A DNA stretch of 64,000 nt from Nitrosomonas sp. Nm33 (GTDB lineage: Bacteria > Pseudomonadota > Gammaproteobacteria > Burkholderiales > Nitrosomonadaceae). The stretch is taken from the NCBI RefSeq assembly GCF_900107265.1, contig NZ_FNPJ01000002.1:38705-102704 (forward strand), given 5' to 3'. Positions within the stretch are counted from its first letter, which is position 1. Each line of letters starts with the position of its first letter. Below, piece after piece: positions 37,152-46,627 of this stretch. The notes beneath the pieces were generated by a model, which was not told where the DNA came from, did not search any database, and saw only the letters and a list, made by a program, of their open reading frames with translations. Both the position numbers and the translations under genes were made by a program.

Positions 37152-39257
37152 CTGTTCCCCACGGGCGTGGGGATGAACCGACAATGCCTGACTTAAAACA
37201 GTGGTCATAACCCTGTTCCCCACGGGCGTGGGGATGAACCGAATGACTACCGCTACTATTAACAATAGGACAACTGTTCCCCACGGGCGTGGGGATGAAC
37301 CGGTCGCGCTAGTTATGCGGGTTTACAGACTTGCCTGTTCCCCACGGGCGTGGGGATGAACCGGATCGAGTGATTATCCTGGCTAGCTGCTATTTCTGTT
37401 CCCCACGGGCGTGGGGATGAACCGATGTGATTTAGTAAGCTCCTTGCCCATAGTCCCTGTTCCCCACGGGCGTGGGGATGAACCGTTTGCCCCTCCTTTA
37501 CAGCTTGGTTTTGCTGTCTGTTCCCCACGGGCGTGGGGATGAACCGTGAGCTGGCAAAAGTATCCAGGCAGGTTATCGCTGTTCCCCACGGGCGTGGGGA
37601 TGAACCGGCATGTCCACCGACCAATTCAGTACGCGCGTGCTGTTCCCCACGGGCGTGGGGATGAACCGCCCTGATCAGCAGATTAGTTCTTGATTCCTCC
37701 CTGTTCCCCACGGGCGTGGGGATGAACCGAAATTGGATATCCTGTGGCGTCATTCTGATGACTGTTCCCCACGGGCGTGGGGATGAACCGAAAACATAGT
37801 GCTAGTATTTAGAGAGTGCCATCTGTTCCCCACGGGCGTGGGGATGAACCGTGTAACTTACGGAAAGATTCTAAATGTTTGTCCTGTTCCCCACGGGCGT
37901 GGGGATGAACCAATGCGATAAATAATCTCCTGGTTTGTTTCGCCCTGTTCCCCACGGGCGTGGGGATGAACCGAATCTGCAGGTTGGCAAGATCGAGGAA
38001 AACCTCTGTTCCCCACGGGCGTGGGGATGAACCGTTTGCAGTAATCGTCTGTTCTTCGAGGGAAATCTGTTCCCCACGGGCGTGGGGATGAACCGACCGG
38101 AACTACACGTACAAAACGTGAATTGCACCTGTTCCCCACGGGCGTGGGGATGAACCGGTCTTTTTACAGCATCTAGCCGAGAACTCTTACTGTTCCCCAC
38201 GGGCGTGGGGATGAACCGCATCTATTTGCCCGATTTTTTCAACAACTACACTGTTCCCCACGGGCGTGGGGATGAACCGGCGTTGATTCGATAGAACCTG
38301 ATAGGCTTCAACTGTTTCCCACGGGCGTGGGGATGAACCGAATCCCCTGTTGCGTCACGCCACTCTTGAGACCTGTTCCCCACGGGCGTGGGGATGAACC
38401 GTAATGACTGATAAGAGACCCCGCTCAGTTGCCCTGTTCCCCACGGGCGTGGGGATGAACCGGCGCTTCGAGTCGGGCTCAAGAAAGCGAATCACTGTTC
38501 CCCACGGGCGTGGGGATGAACCGCAGTAATCGAATAGCCAGATCCAGAAAGATTACTGTTCCCCACGGGCGTGGGGATGAACCGCATTCATTCTAAATCC
38601 GTTTTGTTCTGAGCGGCTGTTCCCCACGGGCGTGGGGATGAACCGGGATGCTGAGGAATCGGCCGCTCTGTTTAGGACTGTTCCCCACGGGCGTGGGGAT
38701 GAACCGACTCGGAGTCCCTGATATTTTTTTCAATTCTACTGTTCCCCACGGGCGTGGGGATGAACCAGGATATGCCAGTTGGTCAATCACCTACTACATC
38801 TGTTCCCCACGGGCGTGGGGATGAACCGCTTCCCGCCGGCAAAGGGTTGGTTCCATCTTTCTGTTCCCCACGGGCGTGGGGATGAACCGCCGGGTTTGTC
38901 TGGCTGCGCTATCTGGCGCGACTGTTCCCCACGGGCGTGGGGATGAACCGATCCCCAAATGGGCCAGGGAAAATCCTGACCGCTGTTCCCCACGGGCGTG
39001 GGGATGAACCGCACGCGATGGCCTGCACGCGCCAGGTTGATGGCTGTTCCCCACGAGCGTGGGAATGAACCGCTGGGTTGATTCCGCCGCAAACGGAACG
39101 GTTATCTGTTCCCCACGAGTGTGGGGATGAACCGGACTGGTGCGAGCGTTACTCAGAGTAAAACCATCTGTTCCCCACAGGCGTGGGGATGAACCGGTCG
39201 GACCTGTCGTTGGGGTGACCGTCTCGAATTGTTCCCCACGAGCGTGGGGATGAACTA
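37152..39257 (+). CRISPR. Type I-E CRISPR array, 35 repeats, 34 spacers
   Basis: The 29-bp repeat (CTGTTCCCCACGGGCGTGG then GGATGAACCG) recurs every 61 bp; the stem CCCCACG/CGTGGGG fits Cas6e cleavage. Starts run from 37152 in steps of 61 to 38067, then 38129 to 39044, then 39106, 39168 and 39229. Spacers are 32 bp, with three or so of 33 bp. Most repeats are identical. Variants are final G-to-A at 37884 and 38739, C-to-T at 38312, and clustered changes in the last four (39044, 39106, 39168, 39229), marking the old, leader-distal end. I saw no duplicated spacer. Confidence 0.98.
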
Positions 39258-39371
39258 GGGGCGTGTGTTCCGTTCGCTGCCGCACAGGCAGCTTAGAAAA
39301 CAATATATCAATGTCGGTATATCATGTTAAAACATGAATGGAAAATAAATCATCAGAAAACTGGAAACTGA

Positions 39372-39500
39372 AGACTCGATAGAATCAATGGCAGCTATCA
39401 CATCATGCATAAAGATGGTATTTCTGTGAGTGTTCCTGTTTATGGTTCTAGAGGTATTAAAAAGACACGTTATCAGCAATCGAGAAACAAACAAGGGTGA
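39372..39500 (+). pseudogene. hicA toxin remnant (5' truncated)
   Basis: The frame RINGSYHIMHKDGISVSVPVYGSRGIKK matches the catalytic part of HicA mRNA interferases (GSHH..., with the His retained as GSYH). A stop lies just upstream and no start or first strand remains. It directly precedes a hicB-like gene, the usual hicAB order. The 114 bp between the last CRISPR repeat and this remnant show no feature I can support. Confidence 0.65.
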
Positions 39501-39507
39501 AATTGAA

Positions 39508-39776
39508 ATGAATACGCTCTATCCTGCAATTCCCCCCGGCTTTGCTGTGCAATTTGTCGATATTGAAGAAGCGTTTACGGAAGGCGAGACTATCAAAGAA
39601 TGCTTGTTTAACGGCACAGAGGTATTGTCTGGAATCCTTGAAGTATATCTTGACGAGGTCGTGAAATTCCACACCCCAGCGAGCGCGCCGACCACCGCTG
39701 CTCGCGCGCTTTAATCGAGGCCGTGACCAACCCTGAGGAGGGGATTTACGTCGTTGCATTCGATCGCCTGGTCTGA
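39508..39776 (+). pseudogene. hicB-like antitoxin, probably frameshifted
   Basis: ATG at 39508 opens MNTLYPAIPPGFAVQFVDIEEAF...EGETIKECLFNGTEVLSGILEVYLDE, a HicB-type domain. The frame ends at 39714 after AARAL. Removing one CG from the CGCGCG run near 39706 would join it to a frame continuing ALIEAVTNPEEGIYVVAFDRLV to a TGA at 39776. So it is either a short 68-residue HicB or a slippage-frameshifted longer protein. Its toxin partner is already broken. Confidence 0.55.
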
Positions 39777-39821
39777 GGCAGGGTGCGTTGTTTTGTGCGG
39801 TTTTTTGATTCGAGGAGTCTG

Positions 39822-40060
39822 AACCTGGACTCCTTAGCTGATCGCTCATTCTGGTATTAACATTATGAATATAATAATCTTTTATATAAATTTCATTCTT
39901 GTCTTCTGGGTGTTTCCGTCCCGGGACGGATTGCGCAATTTTGCAAGCACATGGCTGCGTTGCAACTCCTTGGAATGGAACGACCATTCCGCATCGTTGC
40001 GCCTTGCCCTGCACTCGCAAAACTACGCACTCCATCCCGTCCAACTGAGGAATCCAGGTT
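39822..40060. mobile_element. 239-bp MITE, copy A
   Basis: Terminal inverted repeats: AACCTGGACTCCTTAGCTG at the left and CAACTGAGGAATCCAGGTT at the right. The core has an internal hairpin GGAATGG-AACGA-CCATTCC. No transposase is encoded; the open frames inside are incidental. It ends 2 bp before the flavin reductase ATG. Copies B-E are at 43145, 52376, 54092 and about 60250. Confidence 0.9.
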
Positions 40061-40062
40061 GA

Positions 40063-40650
40063 ATGGATAATCATATTTTCCCGGTCGAGCTGAAGAAGGC
40101 TTGCCGACTGATCAACCACGGTCCCACAGTGCTGGTGTCCGCCCGTCATGATGGTGTGGACAATGTCATGGCGGCGGCTTGGGCATGTGCGCTGGATTTC
40201 TCGCCGCCCAAGTTGACCGTAGTCCTGGACAAGACCGCAAAGACGCGCGTGCTCATCGAGAAGAGTGGCTATTTCGTTATCCAGGTGCCTACGGCGGCAC
40301 AGCTACGGCTAACACACGAGGCGGGTACCAGGAGTCTATTCAACGAACCGAACAAGCTGGAGCGGTCCGACGTAAAACTTTTCCGTATTGATGGCTACGA
40401 TCTGCCGTTCGTCGCGGGATGCTCGGCCTGGCTCGCCTGCAAGCTTATCCCGGAGCGTCACAATCAGGAAATCTATGACTTATTCATCGGCGAGGTTGTC
40501 GGGGCATGGTCTGATACCCGTGTTTTCAAGAACGGCCATTGGAACTTCGAGAACGCCGATCCGGCATGGCGAAGCCTCCACTATATTGCGGGAGGGCATT
40601 TCTACGCCATCGGCGATCCGCTAACAGTTCAAGACGAAAAGCTTGACTGA
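40063..40650 (+). CDS. Flavin reductase family protein
   Basis: A 195-residue FMN-binding split-barrel protein: PVELKKACRLINHGPTVLVSARHDG, NVMAAAWACALDFSPPKLTVVLDK, SGYFVIQVPT. Members reduce flavins or act as small flavoenzymes using NAD(P)H. MITE copy A ends only 2 bp before the ATG, so any native promoter and ribosome site were displaced; a GAGG in the MITE terminal repeat 12 bases upstream may serve instead. Codon use is more G+C-rich than its neighbours, hinting at transfer. Confidence 0.85.
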   Translation: MDNHIFPVELKKACRLINHGPTVLVSARHDGVDNVMAAAWACALDFSPPKLTVVLDKTAKTRVLIEKSGYFVIQVPTAAQLRLTHEAGTRSLFNEPNKLERSDVKLFRIDGYDLPFVAGCSAWLACKLIPERHNQEIYDLFIGEVVGAWSDTRVFKNGHWNFENADPAWRSLHYIAGGHFYAIGDPLTVQDEKLD

Positions 40651-40678
40651 TGGCTAGAACCAGTCAGTCTGCCAAGTA

Positions 40679-40789
40679 ATGGATCTGCATCAACAGGTGT
40701 GTGATGCTGGGCATTGTCATTTTGATGAAGGTGAAACGCCAGAAGTTATTCGCTTGCATTTTGTTCATGAAGAAGTGATTCAGGCATGA
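40679..40789 (+). other. Short open frame, possible gene remnant
   Basis: Encodes 36 residues starting MDLHQQVCDAGHCHFDEGETP and ending VIQA. The His/Cys-rich start may be a metal-binding scrap. I do not recognise it and see no ribosome site. Confidence 0.25.
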
Positions 40790-40877
40790 CACTGCTGCAG
40801 GATGTGTCTGGTATATAGTTAATCAAAGCTTTAAAGTACCATTGCAGATGCAGAGAAATTGTTAAAGGAAGCTATTA

Positions 40878-41027
40878 ATGAAAATTGAAGTAACAGTTGA
40901 ATTAGACATCAATCTATCTAAAGCGAATCTGGAAGACATCAAGAAATTATTGGAAGAAATGATGAATCCCATCAAATTCGATGCTTTGGAAGCGGTCACT
41001 ATTAAAGAAATAAAGGTAGATATCTAG
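40878..41027 (+). CDS. Small hypothetical protein, 49 residues
   Basis: ATG at 40878 with AAGGAAG 5 bases upstream encodes MKIEVTVELDINLSKANLED...EAVTIKEIKVDI, a plausible small beta-alpha-beta fold with alternating hydrophobics. I do not recognise it. It stands alone between the flavin reductase and a composite repeat. Confidence 0.45.
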   Translation: MKIEVTVELDINLSKANLEDIKKLLEEMMNPIKFDALEAVTIKEIKVDI

Positions 41028-41047
41028 GTCGAAGGTCGATATCAGTT

Positions 41048-41145
41048 TTTTAGCGGTTCGACGGTTCGGCAAGCTTACTGCTTCATTGCGAACGGTTCGA
41101 CAGGCTCACCGCGAGCGATAAAGAGTTTACCGGGAACAATCTACT
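41048..41145 (-). repeat. Composite REP-type repeat, copy 3 (inverted)
   Basis: Contains GGTTCGACAGGCTCACCGCG, GCGATAAAGAGTTTACC and GGAACAATCTAC, the reverse of the order at 24675. It lies next to MITE-like copy 4. Confidence 0.65.
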
Positions 41146-41179
41146 TGTTTTGATCGCAACTACAACACACAATGGTGTT

Positions 41180-41280
41180 ATTCCATTTTTAAAACAAACC
41201 TGGTTTTGTCGGCTTCTCCGCCGTATTATTTATACTGTCTGCAGCTTGCCTTTGCGTTATGTCTGATTTGGAAATGAAAT
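41180..41280. mobile_element. 98-bp MITE-like element, copy 4
   Basis: ATTCCATTTTTAAAACAAA at the left and TCTGATTTGGAAATGAAAT at the right; the core matches copy 1 with a few extra bases (101 bp). Confidence 0.75.
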
Positions 41281-41370
41281 GAGTACTGCAGCACGTCTTC
41301 ACGGATGACGCTGCCCGGTTTGCTGGCTCCCTTTAATTCCAGCCCGAAGGAATGCTAAAATGTGCATGTC

Positions 41371-41808
41371 ATGAATGAAGTACTTGAAATAATTCAACAA
41401 TGGATTCCAGTCGATATCCTGATCGGTATCACCATAGCTTCGGTTATTGGCTTGATCGGTTCCGTGATTGCCATTCCAATTATTCTGGTCCGTTTACCAG
41501 CGGATTATTTTGATCTGCGCATTCCACGCCATTGGATGAAAAACCATCATCCGGCATTACGAGTAATTGGCTTAATCATCAAAAACCTGGTCGGGTGCGT
41601 ATTCCTACTGGCTGGTTTTATAATGCTTTTTTTGCCAGGGCAGGGGGTGTTGACCATGCTGATTGGCATTTCTCTGCTGGATTTTCCCAAAAAACGTGAG
41701 TTGGAAGCTAGAATTGTTAGCCAACCGAGTATATTGAAAGCGATTAACTCTATCCGTCACAGGTTTAATAAACCATCCCTGATTCTGGCGCCTGATTCTT
41801 TACGGTAA
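41371..41808 (+). CDS. Inner-membrane protein, PGPGW-like
   Basis: A 145-residue protein with two clear membrane segments: ILIGITIASVIGLIGSVIAIPIIL near residues 14-37 and NLVGCVFLLAGFIMLFLPGQGVLTMLIGISLL near 70-101. The second contains LPGQGVLTMLIG, close to the PGPGW membrane motif. The function is unknown. ATG at 41371 is preferred; a GTG at 41362 is possible. It lies 16 bp upstream of the Fic gene and may be co-transcribed with it. Confidence 0.65.
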   Translation: MNEVLEIIQQWIPVDILIGITIASVIGLIGSVIAIPIILVRLPADYFDLRIPRHWMKNHHPALRVIGLIIKNLVGCVFLLAGFIMLFLPGQGVLTMLIGISLLDFPKKRELEARIVSQPSILKAINSIRHRFNKPSLILAPDSLR

Positions 41809-41824
41809 CCGAATATAGGACATC

Positions 41825-43027
41825 ATGCCTGACATCGATTTGGCTTCAGATCTGGAACGTTTTACGCGCCGTATTGACACTGATCGTTTCGGTCCGTTTG
41901 TTTTCGAGATAGGGGTTGAAGCTGCTCAGATCAAACTAACCCTTCAACGTGCTGAAGATGCGCATGACCGTTTTATTGCTTCGCCTTTTTCTCAAGTTGC
42001 CAATCAGCTGGAGCGAGAAGTGGTGGTCAGCAGTGTGTTCGGTACCAATACCATTGAAGGAGGCAAACTGAGTGAGGATGAAATTGCAGATACTTTGATG
42101 CTTGACCCAGATCTGGTCAAGGAAATTGAACAGCGGCGCGCAGTGAATATCAAGATTGCTTATGACTTATCGCAACAGGCCGCTCGGACCGCAGGTTGGT
42201 CGCTGAATCGGGAGTTCATTCTCGAAGTGCATCGTCTCATTACGCAGGAAATTCCTCATACCAATAATCAACCTGGTAAGCTTCGCAATAATCTCAAGCA
42301 TCATGTTACTTATGTGGGTGACGAAGCGCACGGTGGTCGTTACAAGCCACCTCAGTATGGTAAGGATATTGATCGCCTGCTGGATGCACTCATCGATTGG
42401 CATGCAGTACTGGAAGCAGCAGCTGTTCCAGCGTTGATCCGGGCACCGCTGGTACATCTCTATTATGAGCAGATTCATCCTTTCTGGGATGGTAACGGCC
42501 GTGTGGGCCGGGTGATCGAAGCAACACTTCTGCAGGCTGCTGGTTATCGCTATGCGTCCTTTGCCTTGGCGCGCTATTATCTCGCCAATATCGATAGCTA
42601 TTTCACGTTGTTTAATACCTGCCGTAAGGCTGCGGAGAAAAAGCAGTCGTGGCCTAATCACGCATTTGTCGAGTTTCATGTGGAAGGCATGCGCCAGACG
42701 ATCAACACCTTGCAAGACCGGGTAAACCAGATCACAGCACTGTTGTTGTTTGAAAGTAAACTTCGCCGGATGCTTGAGGAGAAACGAATCAATGTTCGTC
42801 AATACACCATTGTTTCTCAGCTGTTGGGGAGAGGGCGCTCAATGACACTTGAGGAAATTCGTCAAATACCGTGGTACACCAGCCTTTATTTGAAGCTGAG
42901 CGACAAGACACGCCAGCGTGACCTGCATCATCTTTGTGAAATGAAACTGGTTTTTCTTGATGGCAATAATAACCTTTGGCCAGGTATTATCAAGACTCAA
43001 TACTTTAAGCCATTTATTAAAAAGTAA
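41825..43027 (+). CDS. Fic domain protein (AMPylator-type), self-inhibited class II
   Basis: A 400-residue protein. The Fic active site is complete: HPFWDGNGRVGR at residues 218-229, with catalytic His-218. An N-terminal inhibitory motif TNTIEG (residues 74-79, S/TxxxEG type) marks a class II enzyme whose Glu blocks ATP until displaced. A C-terminal winged-helix-like region (residues ~320-395) follows. Such enzymes transfer AMP to a protein target; the target here is unknown. No separate antitoxin is needed or seen. Confidence 0.9.
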   Translation: MPDIDLASDLERFTRRIDTDRFGPFVFEIGVEAAQIKLTLQRAEDAHDRFIASPFSQVANQLEREVVVSSVFGTNTIEGGKLSEDEIADTLMLDPDLVKEIEQRRAVNIKIAYDLSQQAARTAGWSLNREFILEVHRLITQEIPHTNNQPGKLRNNLKHHVTYVGDEAHGGRYKPPQYGKDIDRLLDALIDWHAVLEAAAVPALIRAPLVHLYYEQIHPFWDGNGRVGRVIEATLLQAAGYRYASFALARYYLANIDSYFTLFNTCRKAAEKKQSWPNHAFVEFHVEGMRQTINTLQDRVNQITALLLFESKLRRMLEEKRINVRQYTIVSQLLGRGRSMTLEEIRQIPWYTSLYLKLSDKTRQRDLHHLCEMKLVFLDGNNNLWPGIIKTQYFKPFIKK

Positions 43028-43144
43028 TCGAGAAGATCAATGAATTACCAATGCACTCAGTGTGATCCATGCAAAACCCGAAATAGCACAACGCGTTATT
43101 GATATCGTTGTTGTCACCTTTGTTCCTGTTAGGAACAGTGATTA

Positions 43145-43383
43145 AACCTGGATTCCTCAGTTGATCGCTCATTTTGATGTTAACATTATGAATATAATAA
43201 CCATTCCTATAAATTTCATTCTCACCTTCTGGGTGTTTCCGCTTCGGGACGGATTGCGCGATTTTGCAAGCACATGGCTGCGTTGCAACTCCTTGGAATG
43301 GAGCCACCATTCCGCATCGTTGCGCCTTGCCCTGGACTCGCAAAACCACACACTCCATCCCGCCCAACTGAGGAATCCAGGTT
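43145..43383. mobile_element. 239-bp MITE, copy B
   Basis: Perfect 19-base inverted termini AACCTGGATTCCTCAGTTG ... CAACTGAGGAATCCAGGTT. It fills most of the gap between the Fic gene and the Lon-like gene, 48 bp before the latter's ATG. Confidence 0.92.
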
Positions 43384-43431
43384 AAACGGTTACAATTCTA
43401 TATTTTTTTCCAACAATAGAAATACTGATAA

Positions 43432-45879
43432 ATGCTAATTATTGAACTGACTCCGCACGAGCTTCGCCTGACGATTGATCCTGATTCACTTGGATTTACC
43501 GATACTTCAGAACTGGTCGGTCAGCCACTTTCCTGGATCGGGCAGGAGCGTGCCGAGAAGGCCGCTTACTTCGGACTGGAAATGGAACAGCCTGACTATA
43601 ATTTGTTTGTGCTTGGGGAAGTAGGTAGCGGGCGATCTTCATTGCTACGGCAGGCGATGGCGAAAGTGGCCCTGAACAAGCCTGTTCCACCTGATTTGTG
43701 CTTTCTGCATCACTTTGAAGTGCCAGAAAAGCCACTTGCCTTGCGTCTACCAGCAGGACAGGGACGTCTGTTACGTCAAAAGCTGACAGAGCTAGCAAAA
43801 TATTTGCAAGCAGAAATACCCCGTTGTCTTGAGGAACCTGATTTCAAAGCGGAAAGTAAGTGGATTGAAAAAAATTTTAAACTGGAAGAGGCCAAAGCCT
43901 TTGCAGAGCTTGACGTGTTTGCTGAGAAGCGCCATTTCGCCATTCAACGGGAAGCTGGCCGTATGGTTTTTACACTGCTGGATAAATCAGGAAAAATTTT
44001 AACTGAGCCAGAAGTACTAGCGCTACCTAAGGAGCGAAGAGCCGAAATTGAGCAAGCCGAGCAGGCTTTGCAAGCTGAGATCGCACGCTATTTTGAGAAG
44101 GTGCGCCCACTGGAGCGGATAAAAGATGAAGCTCTGATGACGTTAGAGCGCAATAAGGTTAAATTTCTGTTGGAAAGCGAATTAAAGGCAATCCCCGGTG
44201 CGCTGAAATTATCTGCAGAGGATGGGAACAAATTCAATCATTATCTGGCAAAGATGGAAGAGGATATTCTTAACAATATTGCATTGTTCAGAATCTCCGT
44301 TTCAGACGAAGAAAAACGCAAGGAGGAGATCAAATCCTTATTGGCGCGCTATCAGATTAATCTGGCAGTAGATAATCATGATTTGAAGGGTGCACCGGTC
44401 ATTATTGAAGAAAGTCCATCTATTCGATCAATGTTTGGCAGTATCGAGTACCAATCAGTGGAAGGGGTGCTGGAGACAGATTTTACGCGTATCCGTGCTG
44501 GTAGTCTGCTCAAGGCACATGGCGGCTTTCTCATGCTCCATCTTGATGACTTATTAGTGGATAGCCTGCTATGGGAGAAATTATGCCGCCTGCTGCGCAG
44601 TAATCTGTTGCAGATTGAGGAACCTGGAACGGCCTTGACCCAGATTCCAGCTGTTTCGCTTGAACCGGAAGCAGTACGGATTCGGGTTAAGATCATTTTG
44701 ATCGGTTCGCGGGAACAATACTATCTCTTACAGGAAGAGAATCCAGAACTTGCCAGGCGTTTCCGCGTCAAGGTTGATTTTGCCGATAGCTTTGTATCCA
44801 ATGAGCAAAGTCGTCATGCTTCCTCCATTTTTGTAGCACACGCCTGTCATGAAGCGGGTTTGCCCCATTTTACCGCAGCTGCTGCTGCGCGTTTGCTGGA
44901 GGATTGTCATCGGGCGGCTAACGATCAATCCCGTCAGAGTGCCATTTTCAGCCGTACTGAAACACTGGTATTAGAGAGCGCAGCCCAGTGCAAAGTCCAT
45001 ACCGGCTGCCTGGTTGATGTGGCCGATGTTGAAAATGCATTGCAGGCGCGCATCCATCGTCATAATTATCCGGATCAATGCTTGCAGGAATCGATCGCAG
45101 ATGGTGATGTCTCGATTGTAATCAAAGGAGAAAAGGTTGGGCAGATTAATGGGCTGACGCAAATAGATTTGGGTGATCACTGTTTTGGCGCGCCGGTGCG
45201 CATCACCGCACATACGTTTGCAGGTGAAAATGGGGTGCTGAATATTGAGCGCGAGGTAGGGCTTTCCGGACCGATCCACGACAAAGGCATGTTTATATTG
45301 CAGAATTACCTATCAGCTTTGTTTGCTCATATCGCACCGCTTGCACTCAATGCTTCCATCGTGTTTGAACAGGAATACAATGGCATTGAAGGAGATTCTG
45401 CCTCGTGTGCAGAATTATACGCCTTGCTTTCTGCATTATCGGGGGTGCCACTTAGACAGGGAATTGCAGTGACAGGTGCAATTAATCAGTATGGTGAAGT
45501 CCTGCCGGTAGGGGGCATTAATGAAAAGATAGAAGGTTTTTTTAATGTTTGTGAGAAAGCGGGCTTGGATGGCACGCATGGCGTATTGATTCCCCATCGC
45601 AACCGCAGGCATCTCATGCTGTCACATCATGTGATCGAAGCAGTTTCTCATGGCTTATTTCATATTTATACTGCAGAATATATGAGTGAAGGCATTGAGT
45701 TGCTGACTGATTTTCCGGCTGGTATTACCGCTGAAGACAATCTGAACGAGGTGATTTACTATCCTCATGACAGTGTGCTGGGGTATGCGCAAAAAGCACT
45801 TCGTACTTACCGACTTGCTTGCCAGCTTACCCAACACCCTAAGACAGAGCGCAGGCGGTTTGGGCCCGCTGAAAGATAG
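43432..45879 (+). CDS. Lon-like ATP-dependent protease (AAA_32 family)
   Basis: An 815-residue protein. The N-terminal ATPase part carries a Walker A variant GEVGSGRSSLLRQ with Arg in the usual Lys position, typical of this family, a long helical insertion, and the stretch HGGFLMLHLDDLL. The C-terminal Lon peptidase domain has the Ser-Lys dyad: Ser in GIEGDSASCAELYALLSAL near residue 655 and Lys in GGINEKIEGFF near 699. It differs from classic Lon in lacking the LAN domain. It probably degrades damaged proteins in the cytoplasm. Confidence 0.9.
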   Translation: MLIIELTPHELRLTIDPDSLGFTDTSELVGQPLSWIGQERAEKAAYFGLEMEQPDYNLFVLGEVGSGRSSLLRQAMAKVALNKPVPPDLCFLHHFEVPEKPLALRLPAGQGRLLRQKLTELAKYLQAEIPRCLEEPDFKAESKWIEKNFKLEEAKAFAELDVFAEKRHFAIQREAGRMVFTLLDKSGKILTEPEVLALPKERRAEIEQAEQALQAEIARYFEKVRPLERIKDEALMTLERNKVKFLLESELKAIPGALKLSAEDGNKFNHYLAKMEEDILNNIALFRISVSDEEKRKEEIKSLLARYQINLAVDNHDLKGAPVIIEESPSIRSMFGSIEYQSVEGVLETDFTRIRAGSLLKAHGGFLMLHLDDLLVDSLLWEKLCRLLRSNLLQIEEPGTALTQIPAVSLEPEAVRIRVKIILIGSREQYYLLQEENPELARRFRVKVDFADSFVSNEQSRHASSIFVAHACHEAGLPHFTAAAAARLLEDCHRAANDQSRQSAIFSRTETLVLESAAQCKVHTGCLVDVADVENALQARIHRHNYPDQCLQESIADGDVSIVIKGEKVGQINGLTQIDLGDHCFGAPVRITAHTFAGENGVLNIEREVGLSGPIHDKGMFILQNYLSALFAHIAPLALNASIVFEQEYNGIEGDSASCAELYALLSALSGVPLRQGIAVTGAINQYGEVLPVGGINEKIEGFFNVCEKAGLDGTHGVLIPHRNRRHLMLSHHVIEAVSHGLFHIYTAEYMSEGIELLTDFPAGITAEDNLNEVIYYPHDSVLGYAQKALRTYRLACQLTQHPKTERRRFGPAER

Positions 45880-45975
45880 GGATGAGGATCGCAATCATTT
45901 GTGGTGAGGAGTGCGTCATGCTGAGCTTATTCAGATCTTCCCTTGTGGATTGACTGTTAACAAAAGGAGAAACCC

Positions 45976-46524
45976 ATGCGTATTGTTCTGCTGTTCATGT
46001 TAATTTTTTTTGTTCAACCTGTTTTCAGCTGTCGGGATAGCTTACTCGATCAGAATTTTAGAAAACTGGCAGGCACTGAGGTGGTGAATCTGTGTAATGC
46101 CTATTCCGGTAAGGTACTGCTCGTGGTGAATACTGCCAGTAAATGTGGTTATACGCCTCAATACGATGGTTTGGAGAAATTGCACGAAACGTATGAGAAA
46201 CAGGGGTTTGCTGTGCTTGGCTTCCCATCTAATGATTTTATGGAACAGGAGCCTGGTACAGAAGAGGAAATACAGGATTTTTGCCGGTTAACTTATGGCG
46301 TGAAATTTCCCATGTTTGAGAAAACAACGGTAAAGAAAGCAGAGGCTCATCCATTCTTTCAGCAACTGGCGGAAGTTTCAGGTACCTATCCCACCTGGAA
46401 TTTTCATAAATTTTTGATTGGCCGGGATGGCAAGCTGATTAAGCAATTTAGTCCTCATACGAAACCGTTTGATCCGGAAATCGTGGCAACGATCGAACAA
46501 GCACTCCAGCAAACGTCAAAGTAG
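45976..46524 (+). CDS. Exported glutathione peroxidase family protein
   Basis: A 182-residue thiol peroxidase with signal peptide MRIVLLFMLIFFVQPVFSC. The active-site Cys is in NTASKCGYTPQYDGLEKL, followed by GFPSNDFMEQEPGTEEEI and YPTWNFHKFLI (resolving Trp region). It probably detoxifies hydroperoxides in the periplasm; the Cys after the signal segment leaves open a lipid anchor. AAAGGAG precedes the ATG. Confidence 0.92.
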   Translation: MRIVLLFMLIFFVQPVFSCRDSLLDQNFRKLAGTEVVNLCNAYSGKVLLVVNTASKCGYTPQYDGLEKLHETYEKQGFAVLGFPSNDFMEQEPGTEEEIQDFCRLTYGVKFPMFEKTTVKKAEAHPFFQQLAEVSGTYPTWNFHKFLIGRDGKLIKQFSPHTKPFDPEIVATIEQALQQTSK

Positions 46525-46540
46525 CCAACTCAACCGTCAA

Positions 46541-46569
46541 TTGAGCAGTTCTCTGCCAGGGCTGCTCAA
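46541..46569. terminator. Stem-loop between convergent peroxidase and rhodanese genes
   Basis: TTGAGCAG / CTGCTCAA arms separated by 13 bases; no T-run. Its position between convergent genes suggests a transcription stop. Confidence 0.4.
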
Positions 46570-46627
46570 GGGGTAGGCGTAACAAATTCTTCTTATCCAG
46601 ATCGAAGCCAGGTTACGTGATACTAAA

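Noticed and set aside
37152..39257. Self-targeting spacers within the window
   Set aside because: Reading the spacers against the window by eye gave no convincing match; a computed search would be needed to exclude it.
39457..40149. A 230-residue minus-strand frame over hicB and the MITE
   Set aside because: It is antisense to hicB and the flavin reductase start and spans a mobile element; no family features.
41825..43027. Fic gene as toxin of a FicTA pair with the upstream membrane protein as antitoxin
   Set aside because: The inhibitory TNTIEG motif is inside the Fic protein itself and the upstream protein is a membrane protein unlike known FicA antitoxins.
43017..43385. Open frames inside MITE copies
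   Set aside because: The same frames appear in each copy because the element is repeated; they lack start signals and protein character.
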